Shown here in pieces: positions 13,038 through 24,247 of a stretch of DNA of 64,000 nucleotides. Numbering within the stretch: the stretch's first letter is position 1; every line of letters starts with the position of its first letter. The DNA comes from Ciborinia camelliae (taxonomy: Eukaryota; Ascomycota; Leotiomycetes; Helotiales; Sclerotiniaceae). The stretch is from contig JANPYM010000005.1 in assembly GCA_025890175.1 (NCBI GenBank), positions 965,085 through 1,029,084 of the forward strand, in the 5' to 3' direction. Below the pieces are notes generated by a model, which searched no databases, was not told the DNA's origin, and worked only from the letters and a program-made list of their open reading frames with translations. The position numbers were made by a program, and so were the translations under genes.

Positions 13038-13059
13038 TGCTGTGCTGTGCTGTGCTGTG
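13038..13059. repeat. GTGCT microsatellite
   Basis: About four copies of the pentanucleotide GTGCT in tandem, in gene-free sequence. Confidence 0.8.
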
Positions 13060-13436
13060 AGCTAGCTACCCACCCCCCTCGGAGAGGTACGACGAGTATG
13101 GATTTTATGTTTATGTAATCTTCCCTGTGTATTACAATATAAAAATTGTTGAGCCACGTTGCGTCGCGGTAAATTTTATGTGCATGTTTAAGGAGGTATG
13201 AATGAGTGAGTATGAAGCTTGCTACCTCGAATTCCCCTACTGGTTTTTTTTGGTAGAACTTGTGAATGGTGGTTAATTATATTAACAATACTATGATTCT
13301 TTGTGAAAAGACGTTGAAACTGGAATTCGATGAGCTTCATGGGAATGTTACTGGGTACTGAGCAATTAGATTCACAATTATACATGGGAACATTCAGCGA
13401 GGGGGGAATTTTCGAATCTGGGAATTTGATGATGCA

Positions 13437-13835
13437 TTAGCATCTCATACATAGCCTGTCGTTCTCGACTATCTCATCTCTCAACCCGCCCGGATGTATA
13501 GTTCTGTCATTGACCTGATTTGGTTGAATGAATCGATTCTGATCTTGGGCCATCGAAGTTCTCTGGATATGCGTGCCGTCACATCTCACCTCACACAGCA
13601 TGTCTGCCTGCAGTACGAAGAGTTTGGGGAATATACAAGCTATCCCGCTGAATTTGGTGCCGCGGTGCCATTTCCTGTTCTTGTTATGTTGCGTATAGTA
13701 TCCTGTGCCCCAGTCGCCTACATGACGAGAGCAGTCGAAGCACAAGGCATTTTCTTGCTTGATCCCCCCACTCTCCCCCCACCCAATATTGAAAGCTTTC
13801 AAAAGACGGAATGTGGTGTAAAGAAGTCTGTCTCT
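13437..13835 (-). other. Possible exon of a small cysteine-rich protein
   Basis: A minus-strand frame open for about 130 codons encodes a basic, cysteine-containing segment (CFDCSRHVGDWGTGYY, later MLCEVRCDG and CMRC at the end), the style of a small secreted fungal protein. It has no in-frame ATG. A short frame just upstream, from an ATG near 13965, encodes a hydrophobic signal-like start (MQLNQFFIITSNILQ), but I could not find a convincing intron joining the two. It may be a relic or chance. Confidence 0.25.
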
Positions 13836-15939
13836 TCAAGCAACTAGAGAGTCTGTCCCTAGGAATCGTGGATTTTCTAGCACTGACCAGGCGAAGCGTG
13901 ATGTTTGGATACAATAGACTGCAATATATTCGACGTAATTATAAAAAATTGATTTAATTGCATGCCTAGTTTTGAAGAATTTATACCTAATGTAAGATAT
14001 GAACTTCATGAAAAGATGTTTAATGCATGATAGTTTTGGGAAATCAAGGCTGAAATTTATAGCATATTGAATTATAGGGGCTGAATACACAAGTTGCTTT
14101 TGAGTATTCAAAATTGTCCCTCGAGCAATGTGGAACGTTAGCACCCGATACCAAGAAAAAAGAGCAACCTCGATTGACACAGGTTCTGATGTATCACCTA
14201 AGCCCCCACAGTACTTGTTTGGTCTTCTACTGCAAAAATAGCGGTCGAGACCTGCAGATGGACGAACCGGCGGGGATGATAGCGAGGCGGCTCCATCATA
14301 TGCATCGTCAGAATAGCCAATTTTTCTTGATATAAGTTTTGCATACACCAGAAAAGTATACATTTGTAACCCTCGAGATGAATGAAGCGAATCATCCGAG
14401 CTATACCCATTCATGTAAAGGAGCTTGCATCATTTCGGAGCCCTACCTGCGAGTTTCGGTAGGAAAGGCAGCCAAGCAGAAATTCCGGCTTATTGAAAGT
14501 TTTTAGCCAAACAGCTGCTGTGGGTAGCATGAATAGAGCCTTGGATAACAAGAGATCAACAGAAGATGCAGGTCCATCGCGAATGCTTTGTGGCAAAGAC
14601 TGCTTGGGGCATGAAAGCCCTGAAGAATAGTTACTTGGCCCCATGCACGCACTTGCGAATTAGACTGTTCCCCAAATAATAATCATCAAAGAAATTGAGC
14701 TCGTGAAACGGCGTGAAGCGCGCATTTCATGCTGGGGAAGCTTTCGGTGTTATGACATGATTTTGGCTCAAAGGAAATGCTGAACGAAAAGCTAACCCAG
14801 GAGCAACTGGAAGAAAAGATCTCTTGAGGCTTGAGTACCGCATATCCCCGAATTTGTTCGTCCAATTTTGACCAGAACTCGAGTGGATACAACCTCGATA
14901 GATAAAAATTGTCTAACTGACCGTACCGACAGGATGCTCTTATGAAAAACGAGTCACATCACGCCCATCAACGGGATGAATCCTCGCGATAAGTTCCTGC
15001 AGTTTCGGCCCAATTCATCCGTTATCAAATATCAAAAATTGTTGCGGTTTTTTCGTTTTCTAGATGAAATGTGACACCTCGCGTATGGCTAATCGTTCAT
15101 GATGCCGTGACGAGAGCCGACAGTCGTACGTTGCATGCTCGTATCTATGCACAGTTATGGAAAATCGGAAAGCTCTGCCGAGGGGTGTTCACTCTTGCAC
15201 AAATATATGCTCACTGGCAGATGTGTAGATTGTGTTCATGGAGGATTTTCTTAAGAATATAGCTCAGAATTGGCCGCAGGAATAACGGGGAGGGAGAGCT
15301 ATCGTCCCTGGTGCAACTTCCGCATTCACCAATGTCACACCAAAAAGCCTCCTAAAAATCATATCTACAATCTGCAGCAATCTCAAACGACGCGGGCCTG
15401 CCAGTGTTCTATGAAGTCCATGCGGATCATTTTGGTCATAACTACCTACCTAGATAGAAGCATCCTTCATTTCAAATTTCCACACACTTTTTATCTATTG
15501 AATATCTGAAATAGATATAGGCAAAATACCTTTCCTAAAAATGGCTTTTGAGTAGCCCAGCTTTCGAGTCTTTCCAAGAGGGTGCTGATGATCAAAAGAG
15601 TTAGGTCTTCCCATAACTCCAGTTATTGTGAAAGAGTGAATGTTGATTGATAGAACATCATTCGGCCTTTGCTATACCGAGTGCATAGAACTTAGCTCTT
15701 TAGCCACAACAATACAATGATGAATTATATACATGTTCAACATAATTCATAACTCGAACTTTTGGACTCATATGTAACTTGCATGCGGTGACCTCATATG
15801 TACCACCGGCCTTTCGTTTAAAAGTGATCTCCTATGTTACTACTAAATTCATGTTGCAAGTCACGTTCACTCAAGCTTCCACTCATCCTTCTCTTCTGTG
15901 ACCCTGATTTCTCCAACCCATCCCAAACCTCAGAAGGAT

Positions 15940-17672
15940 CTAAACGGGTAACAGCATGCCCAGACAAAATCCAGAAAAGAGCGTAAAACACCAGCCGACC
16001 CCCAGTCTCTCAATCAAAATTTGAAGCACCGCCAAACCTCCAGCTGAGAAACTACATCGAATAATATTAAGTGCTGCTTGAGCAGTTGCTGGTGATTTGG
16101 GATTAAGATCTACAAGTAGAGTTCCGCACATCTGATTTTTTTTTAGCATGGATTGATGATGAAGGAAAGGAATTAAAAAAAGCACATACGTTGAAAACCA
16201 TGGAGATAAAAGCTCCGATGAAGAATTGCAGAACTAGAGGCACGGCAATAGACTTTTTCGCAGGTCACTACTGGCAAGCCTTTTGGGGATTTGGCTTCTA
16301 ACGGACTTACTGTATGAGCATGAAGAGACCATCCGTATCCAACAATACCAGCAGCACTTATTAAAATAAAATACAAAATTCGACGAAATCTAGCTTTCTC
16401 AATTGGGAATTTTGCCATGTCATCTCCTGCTACTTTATCGACTGTGATATTATGTTCTTTAGCTGTAAGACGGTAGTCCAGATTCATGATACGTCCTTGG
16501 AATTTGATTAGCAGACATTTTGATCATCGACAATAGTCTCATGAGATCTTACCAGAGAGGTAAGATGCGATTGCACAGCCAACTCCAAAGGGTAAGTAGA
16601 TTAGTCCTGCGTTGAGTTTTGACAGGCCATATAGCTCGATGAATATTGATGACATAGAAGCTTGAATGCAGCCATATGTCATGTAGAAAATACTATTGAT
16701 CAAGACGATGAGAGCCGTGTTTCTATGGAATAGAAGCTTCAAACAGGAAATCGGATTGGGAATATGACATTTACTTTTATATTCTAGAACCTGGGTCTCG
16801 TGGTCACCCGCATGTTGCTGATTTTCTCGACGATAGATCAATTCAAGGCCGGATTCATGATACCATTTCTTCGATAAGCTTCCATTTCCAACAATATTGC
16901 GGGATGTTTCAGGGAGGAGCATGCTGATTAGCAGAAGACAGAAACCGGAGAGTAGAGCAAGTAGCCAGAATATCCAGCGCCAGCTAGCATGCTGTGCGAT
17001 ATCACCCCCAATAACTGGACCTAGACTAGGCGCTACATTTGGCCTTCAGAAAGATTCAGACTCATAAAATCATCATCTCTGGGAATGGCATGTGAAACTT
17101 ACCCAGCAATGACTGCACCAACAAAAGATCCTCGTTCCGCAGGACTGGCAATATCTGCCACGACACCATAGGCAAGTGATATTGTAGCTTAAAGTATCAG
17201 TTAGTCTTTCTCGGACTCCTCGAAGATTCGTTCAAAAGCGACACGTACCCGAACTTCCCATACTCTGCAACATCCTCAATAATAACAATGCGAGCCAGCT
17301 TCTCTGCACCGCTAATCCTATATCAGCCACACAATAAACACCCATGGTAAGAATATAAACCCATCGTCTCCCAGTCATATCAGCTACGTCTCCAATAATC
17401 GCAGGTGCAATACCCGATACGACCATATAGGAAGTAATCGTGAGGTTGATGAGCTCGATCGAGACATGGAGATCGTTGGAAAGGGATGTTATGGCTGGGT
17501 AGTAGATGAAACTACTAAGCGGCGAAAAGGTAGCAGCAAATGCTACGAGGAAGAGGATTAGGCGTTTTTGGGAAGCGCCGAACGTGGAGTATGGGGCAGA
17601 ATTGGATGACGTGGGAGGAATTTTTGTGGTTTCTGGTTCTTGATCTTCGGCTTTCTCGATATCCGGTATCAT
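15940..17672 (-). CDS. MFS transporter, DHA1 drug:H+ antiporter type
   Basis: Six exons (17672-17249, 17187-17103, 17043-16553, 16495-16311, 16252-16190, 16131-15940) give 479 aa with about 12 membrane segments, a normal MFS length. A cytosolic N-terminus of about 45 residues precedes helix 1 (LILFLVAFAATFSPLSSFIY). Loop 2-3 has the motif-A form GDVADMTGRRWVY. Helix 5 carries APSLGPVIGG, the antiporter motif C of 12-helix drug:H+ antiporters. A long central loop separates the halves. The C-terminus stops right after the last helix (GMLLPV), slightly short for the family. The likely role is plasma-membrane efflux of a small molecule; the substrate cannot be read. It lies next to a decayed esterase/NLR gene and is the last apparently intact gene before that island. 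Confidence 0.88.
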
Positions 17673-17865
17673 TGTCTCGAGTTGAATGTTTTGGTATGTA
17701 AGGATGTCAATTTAATTGTATCTAAGATTTTGTTATCGTTTCTGTGCGGTGGATGAATTGGATGACTTAGTTAGAAAGTCTTTAACAGTCTGATGTACTA
17801 TAATTAAATGAGAAGAATCAACAAGCACAAATTGGCCGCATACTTGATTGATAGTGAATCTCGGG

Positions 17866-18989
17866 TCAAACAGCAGGGAAAAAACTCGGGAACCACTGCT
17901 TGCTCAAAGTGAGATCTTCTTGATGACCTCCTATGCTGGAGTTAAACATTGTCTCATTCAAGAGAAGTGAAATGCTTACCAGTTTCTTTAGTCCAACATG
18001 TGTCGGGAGGGTTTCGTAAAAGGATATTACTTTCAAAGTTTGGAGCTGTTTACGAAATTTCTCATTAATATCCTCCAGGGCTGGAGACGAGGCTTTTAAT
18101 TCGGCAATGTATTTCCTTTTACTGTTAAATATCGAGAACCCAAGAACTGCGTCCAATATATCAGCGAGGTTGCTACCGCGGTGAGGTGTTGATAAAAACA
18201 GGATTGCTTTTATTGAAGATATAATGCTCGCATATTCAACGTTATTATGACCCAGAATGCATGGCTGCAAGATTCGAGAGAAATTTTGACAGCAGGAAGA
18301 ACAGAATGATTACCTTCTTAACCAACCACGAGCCCTCCCATTGAATGGATCACAAATATTATATTTCTCTGTAACATTGTCAGCTCCCATATTAGCTGTT
18401 TCAAATGTATTCGAGCTACCCAGCCAATGCCAATCTCATCAATTGAGCATTTTCTGCAAATCACATAGAAAACAAAAGGTCTTTAGCGAAATCCGAGATT
18501 CCTGTCGCAAGAGCCGAACGAAGAGCTGTGACCTGTGCATTGTATCCCAAGGATAACTAGAATTCTGGCGTCTCTAACAACAGGCTCTGTTGGCAGCCAT
18601 TCTTTTGGCCAAAGGTAATCCAGATCCCAATTCTTCGACTATGTTGCACGACTGGAACCACCCAATCTAGATACAAATGTTACATCTAACAATGCATTCG
18701 CATCATGCTCGTAGAGAATTTTCAGTCCTATCGGATCGGACAAGCGATCGCTCGACCGCGAGTACAAAGACTTGGCTTCACTTGATGGGACGAGTTGGAC
18801 ATGTGTTAGCTCGGTAGATAAAGCACCAATGGTTGTGACTGAAGACTTTGAGCTAAAAATCTCAGTATTGCCTACTGACAGACTGCTAGAGGAGTCTCTG
18901 GAAGTAGATAGTGATGAGTTTGTGGATAAGGAAGGCCCAGATGAAGCCTTGCGCTTATGTCGTGAATGAAATTCCCAGTATGGCAAGTT
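17866..18989 (-). pseudogene. SesB-like serine esterase domain of an NLR-type protein, broken
   Basis: Read right to left on the minus strand this is the alpha/beta-hydrolase domain found at the N-terminus of many fungal NLRs (SesB-like). Visible pieces are a Ser-rich start (18986-18760), LGGSSRAT where the oxyanion-loop block is expected, LDYLWPKEWLP, IFVIHSMGGLVVKK (the GHSMGG nucleophile elbow) before a possible intron, then FLSTPHRGSNLADIL and VISFYETLPTHVGLKKL. It is not intact. A TAG at 18641-18639 sits where the family has Trp. A frame change occurs near 18555 before GYNAQV. A further TGA follows near 18467. The segment that should hold the catalytic His (DHH region) is missing, and no NACHT or NB-ARC domain follows. 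The first codon of the open frame is TTG, so the true start is also unresolved. Confidence 0.8.
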
Positions 18990-19396
18990 GTTAGCATCGA
19001 TCTAGACTTTTGTCGGGAGTCTCAGGGCGGCTGACGAATGAAATGCTAGACTTGCCTTACACCGGATTTAATGGTACGTTTTTTGGAAACACTTTATTAA
19101 ACCTTGGAATCGAGACGCAGGCGTTAGTTTAATTCTAACTTTATATTTTATATGGATTTCATTTTAGAACCAAATCGGTTATGTAATTAAAATGTTCACT
19201 TAAACTAATGCCCCGGGGCCGTGTCAGTAATTTCTAAAGGGGGCCGTTATTTTATCACTAACCGGAATCGAGTGTAAGACAAAACCAGGAAGCTGTTCCA
19301 ATCAATAAACATGTAACAGTAGAGTTAAACTCGACAGAATCAAAGCACACATCAGTTGGGGGCGATAGAAACCACAGCTGTCAGGTGCAGTACAGA
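18990..19396. other. Intergenic, upstream of the kinase-like gene
   Basis: AT-rich spacer between divergent units: the esterase relic on the minus strand and the fructosamine-kinase-like gene on the plus strand. No frame or repeat stands out. Confidence 0.45.
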
Positions 19397-20741
19397 ATGT
19401 CGACCGCAGTTCATAACCTCATAAATACTTATAAGAATGGGGACCAAAGTATAGCAGGGAATTTTCCTCTTGACAGTGCTGTCATTAATGGTAAGTTAAA
19501 ATATCCTTTGGACTGACAACCTGAAATATGGCTTATTTTACGAGTGAAGATGTCTATTATCACTGAATCACAAAATCTTCAGCTTCAGGTATTTTGTTGA
19601 AGATTCACTAATTATACATAAGTCTTACCGGAAGGTACAAAAGTTATAGCTGCAGACATCTATGGATCCTCATCATGGACAGTCACAGCTCGCATCTCGT
19701 CAATTCTTGCAGATGGAACTCCCAAAAGCTGGTTTTTGAAGGCAGAGTCCCCTACAAGCTTTATTGGGCATAAGCTGATGTTTTTGAAAATAGTGTGCTA
19801 CGGAAAATAATGGGCGAATGATGTTGGAAGGCGAATTTCATGGAATGACCGAGCTCTATAGGACCTTGCCATCATTCGTCCCTAAGCCCCATGCCTGGGG
19901 CAAATTCGAATCGGCATCTGAGACCTATTTCTTCTTGTGTGACTTCATACAAATGAGTAACGATGCCCCAGATCCAACTGAATTCTGCTCCAGTCTTGCA
20001 AAGCTCCATAAAGCGAGTAAGTCACCGACAGGTTCTTTCGGCTTCCACGTTATAACCTACCAAGGGAAGTTTGCCCAAGCAGTACAGTGGGATAATTCTT
20101 GGCAATCTTTCTTTCGCAGCCTATTATCCGGGGCGATGAGACTCGATATGCAGGAAAACGGTATTTGGGATGAATTAGACAAAGTCTCCAAGCAAACACT
20201 TAGCCAAGTTCTTCCGCAACTTCTTGGACCGCTCGAATCAGAAGGCCGTCATGTGAAGCCGACTCTCATTCATGGAGATCTTTGGGATGGAAACATCGGA
20301 ACGGATTTCGAATCCGGTAACATATAGTAAGGTTCCCGGAATTAAATGCCCCACTGGAACTATTCGTTCCCACAAGATACCACATACAGTTACTGACCCC
20401 AAACTCGCAGTATATTCGATGCAGGTGCATATTACGCCCACAATGAGATGGAGCTCGGAATGTGGAGATGTGAGCGGCATCGATTCATCAACTCAAAAGT
20501 ATATCTTAGAGAATACTTGCGTAATATGGGAGTCAGTGAGCCTATCGAGCAATTTGACGATCGAAACAGATTGTACTGCGTCTACATGAACTTGATCGCT
20601 TCAGCCCACCGTGGGGGAAAAGATCGCGAAACGTGAGTAGAGTTTCGTTGGCATACTGTGAAGCATACTAATTTGAAATACAGATCGTATGAAGATATGC
20701 TTTTTTTGATTAAGAAATATGGCAAGATAGAAGAGGAATGA
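19397..20741 (+). CDS. Fructosamine/ketosamine-3-kinase family protein
   Basis: Fructosamine kinases phosphorylate sugars attached to protein amines so that the adduct falls off. Exons 19397-19490, 19623-19741, 19794-20326, 20411-20632 and 20684-20741 give 341 aa, in the family's range. Visible blocks: VIAADIYGSSSWTVTAR, KSWFLK (the ATP-site Lys), MMLEGEF, PKPHAWG, LIHGDLWDGNIG (the catalytic loop HGDLWxGN) and IFDAGAYYAHNEMELGMW (the metal-binding Asp). All kinase residues I can check are present. The second intron (19742-19793) starts with GC, not GT; this 52-nt GC-AG intron is the only join I found that keeps the frame and continues the family alignment (SWFLK then CATENNGRMM). Codons and frame look under selection although both neighbours are decayed. 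Many filamentous fungi carry several distant members, so the exact substrate is uncertain. Confidence 0.85.
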
Positions 20742-21309
20742 GGCAACGATACGAAAAACAATGCTAGGGAACAAGTACGAGACAGAAAAGGATGAGAGAT
20801 AGCAATGGCATCGATGCCACTTGATTTCCTAGGATCAAATCCAGCGAGGAAAATAATTGGGAACAGACAGTACTCAGCAATTCGTCAGCTATTCAGTTAG
20901 AGTTTCTACATGAATTTTTATCGAAAATTATCATCAGGTGATTCACCTCCTCAGTCAGAACTAGAACTCTTGTTGCCTAGCACTTGTCAAATAATGCTTT
21001 CCTGCTTCTCAACGAAATTTGCAGTACGCCGGAGATATCACTTATCTAGTTGTTTCCTAGGGGTGTGGGTCGGAGCATGTAAGGGGAGGTACATCAATCC
21101 TCATATTGGTTGTAATAAGGCGTGATAATTATTTTGGACTAGCCAAATTGGACTATTTGTAAGAGAGTATGATGGCTAGGTCAACTAGCCTAAGTCGTAG
21201 AGGTTATGGCTCCTGCCATGATAGTGCATCCTGAATAGCCAGGCGGTTACGGGTGCCTAACTACTTTTATTAGTATCTCACGTATCCAGGAGTACTGATG
21301 ATTAAAAAA
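20742..21309. other. Intergenic between two converging units
   Basis: No gene seen. It lies between the stop codons of the kinase-like gene and the DUF7580 relic. Confidence 0.45.
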
Positions 21310-22560
21310 TCATATCTTCTCGCGAAATATATACGTAAGCTCGTCCTCCAGCGGTTTGATCACATCCTGATACACTCCAGCCCTCGTCGCCACGTCCTCC
21401 AAATTTACTCTCTGACCTGCTGGTACCCATGGAGTATCTAAACACGATTGGATTGCATCACGATATCCAAGAGAGCAATCTTCAAGTGTCTTCACTACGC
21501 GGTTTGCGACAAGCCAATCTGTATTTGCGTTGATGTCCTGCCGTTCAATCTCGAAACGAAAATTCTCAATCAGTCTTCCAGTATATAACTCGATGAGGAG
21601 AATTCCCAAGGCCAAGATGCTCGGGTTACGATGGAATCTGTCAAGCTCTAGAGGTAGTTGCTTATCTTTGATGGCAGTATCGAAGATTGTTGATAAATAA
21701 GGACGCTGAAAATCCAAGGCTCCAGATATGCCGTAGAAAAAGAATATGTGGCCTTTGTTGCATTCTTTGTTCTTCCAGTAATTTTCATGCAATTGTAGCA
21801 AGGAGTGTGCGAAAATAACTGCTAGTCTTCGTTTAGTAACAAGAGGTAGCTTCATAGATATTTCCAGAACCGTCTGTAGTGACTCGGCTTTTGCAACTCC
21901 AGATTTGGGAAGCCGCTTGGGAATTGAGCGAAGTTGCCAAAGCATTTGATCGTTTCCAGTATCTTCTACCAGGAGTTGAAGACATTGATCAATGGAACCT
22001 CTACAACCCACGGTATCGCATATTCTTTGTATTACAGAGCGGTCATCTTTAGTAGAGTATCTACGAAGAGATGAAACCACATTAGTAATGGACTTGTTGA
22101 ATTTCCAAAGAGTACCAAAAACTAACCCGTTTGACCTTATAACCACGGTTCCTTCTTGCCATCTCCCTAATTTCAGATCTTCTTGTACTGAAAATAAGAA
22201 ATCAAAGTCAATCTCTGTTACCGTTGGCTTCACCGTATCTCCTCGAGCCTTCAAACAAAGCTTTGCTTCGTGCTGAGTAGAGCAATTACAACGCCAACAT
22301 TGTGCGAGAGATCGGTATAACTTTTGCGAGAGTACAGTCGAGGACAAGCAAAGTTCACTTAAATATTTTTTGCCCTCAAATTTATAGGTATTTCCCAGTA
22401 GAACTCATCATGAAATTCCATGAGCTTTTCATCGCGTTCTCGACGAGAGATGGTCTTTCGAATGGTTTCAACACCATGTGAGTACGCTTTAGCACCTTCG
22501 ATGAATAGAGGTAGGACGGCTAAGACCAGCCCGGTCACTTCAATGCCAGCTATATTGATT
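21310..22560 (-). pseudogene. DUF7580 fungal pseudokinase relic
   Basis: The long frame 22347-21310 (TTG at its first codon, not ATG) carries the C-terminal half of a DUF7580 protein, a protein-kinase-like module common in fungal incompatibility-type proteins. Visible are LYRSLAQCWRCNC, AVIFAHSLLQLHENYW, KGHIFFF, PYLSTIF and ILALGILLIELYTGR. The beginning of the same family lies upstream at 22560-22350, reading AGIEVTGLVLAVLPLFIEG and GVETIRKTISRR in another frame. At the expected initiator the codon is ATA, with an in-frame TGA two codons earlier. Between the two parts the usual central helical region, roughly 150-200 residues, is absent and the frame changes near 22360. So the gene has lost its start, its centre and its frame. 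A late rescue by an unseen exon cannot be fully excluded. Confidence 0.75.
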
Positions 22561-23071
22561 CACGTCATCTAAAAGTATCGGAGAATATATCATTGATGTA
22601 TATTCGAGGACAAATTTTAATGATCGTGAGGCTGAGGTCCATTTCACACAACCAGAAATGATTTTCTTGGGTAACCTAGCAGCAGTCTCGTTTTTCTTTT
22701 CCTATTGTGGCAAAGATATCACAAGACGCAGGAAATTCAGAGAATATTATTGGTGGGTTTGAACAGCCAAATCTGTAGGTTGGGAGGTTATCCCGATGTA
22801 CCACAAGTACAGCTGTCAGAATAGTGAGTTTTGATGACAAATTTACTATGATTAGCTAGGTAATACTAGTACTCTTAAGAATAGCCTCAATATATAACTC
22901 GAACTTCATATAGTAATTTGTAACAACTGCAAAAGAGACGCCGACGTGTTACAAATCCGTTTTTTCTCCAAGCGGCAAACATAATGACTCTTCTCTTCAA
23001 CACATTTTGGAATTTTACTATTTCCAGGATATCTTTATATCTTTGTTTTATCACCAGAAAAGCAAGTAGCA
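22561..23071. other. Divergent spacer between two relics
   Basis: Upstream of both the DUF7580 relic (minus) and the zinc-finger relic (plus). AT-rich, with no coding signal. Confidence 0.4.
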
Positions 23072-24070
23072 ATGTCAATACGTTCTGAGTCCCGACAAAA
23101 TCTTGGAGATTCGATCGCTGAAATTGCTAAAAATGTGGCAACGGTATTTGCACGTGGGCGAGCAAAACAGCTTGAGCCGCATTTACGTTCAGAATTGGAA
23201 AATGAACTGGGAAGGTTCAAGATTTGGGCAGGAAGCTTAGGAGTCTTTGCACCAGGTCAAGCATCCGCCGATTACCGACTTCGTGATGATGGTGATGTTA
23301 AGGAAGTCGTGATTCAAATGCTGGATCGCCTCAGACAAAGCACTAAACAAGCAATGGACCCCCCTGTGATATTGGAGGAGGAAGAGGAGTCGGAAGAAGA
23401 TAATGATTCAAGTACATCGTCAGATGAATCGATGGCCATTAGTTTGGACAAAGACTCGGATGCAGGGCCCGAAACAGATGATATGCCCACCTCTCAGACT
23501 GCTGATGTCGTAGCTAAAGCGCTCAGTACGATCAAAGACACCATTACTCGACTGAATAGGCTTTCTACTATTATCAAAAAACCTAGTTTATCGAATGAAG
23601 GCAACATGCTATAGTCTGGTGTTGTCAAGTAGCTGATCACGAAACAACTATTTACCATTCAGAAGAAGACTTTAAACAGCATCTACTCCAAGAGCATGGA
23701 AATGCTTTCAACGAGTCTCAGCTTTCCATGGTTCTCAAGAAAGGAGCGCAACCTACCTCAAACCTTTTTGTTTCTCTCGCTCTCAATTTAAATGGAGATG
23801 ATGACGAACCCAGCAAAACTGGAGCCTGTCCCTTCTGTCCCTTTTCCTTGGATTTATCAAAACAGAATCTTGAAACAAACAGATTAGAGGTAGTAACAAC
23901 TTTAACCCCGGCATCTAAAAAGATTTGTGATCATATAGCGGCACACATGGAAGCCATCGCTCTCCTGTTATTACTGGAACGCGACGATTTGGATGATGTA
24001 GACACTAATGAACGACAATCAGAGAACACGTATCACACTGGCAAGGGGGGTGTATGCCCCCCTCCCAAGA
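23072..24070 (+). pseudogene. Fungal NLR/ankyrin-associated N-domain with C2H2 finger, truncated
   Basis: The frame from ATG 23072 to TAG 23614 (180 aa) opens like a family of fungal C2H2/NLR-type proteins: FARGRAKQLEPHL, then LGRFKIWAGSLGVF, DYRLRD and a helical stretch, then an acidic linker, then a helix ending RLNRLSTIIKK. In the family this leads to a long region with several zinc fingers. Here the frame stops, and 30 bp later another frame resumes with IYHSEEDFKQHL and HGNAFNESQL, then a C2H2-like block (ACPFCPFSLD ... ICDHIAAHMEAIALLLL). The middle region and a common frame are lost. Either half could be translated alone, but an internal deletion of an ancestral gene is the simplest reading. 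The tail after about 24070 is not recognisable. Confidence 0.65.
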
Positions 24071-24247
24071 TTAATTATAAACTTTTAGTACGCGGTAGAT
24101 TGAGAGCCCGTTGCACTAGCATGATGCACTTTTCTACAATTATTCCCCATGGGTTTGGTGGGTCACTAGTTCTGGAGGTCATTTATAACGGCACCAGCTC
24201 TGAAAGTTAAATTGAATGAGGGCTATTGGAAGATATAACGGTAAACT

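Larger units (their letters stand above)
12281..15939. other. 3.7-kb gene-poor region
   Basis: No gene could be supported. The first 150 bp are the probable leader of the disordered-protein gene. A GTGCT pentanucleotide repeat lies near 13038-13059. A minus-strand cysteine-rich frame without an ATG occupies 13437-13835 and is listed separately. Frames between 13836 and 15510 have skewed, AT-driven compositions and match no family I know. Confidence 0.4.

Noticed and set aside
13836..14414. Minus-strand frame of 192 codons
   Set aside because: AT-driven composition, no domain, no splice structure and no family resemblance.
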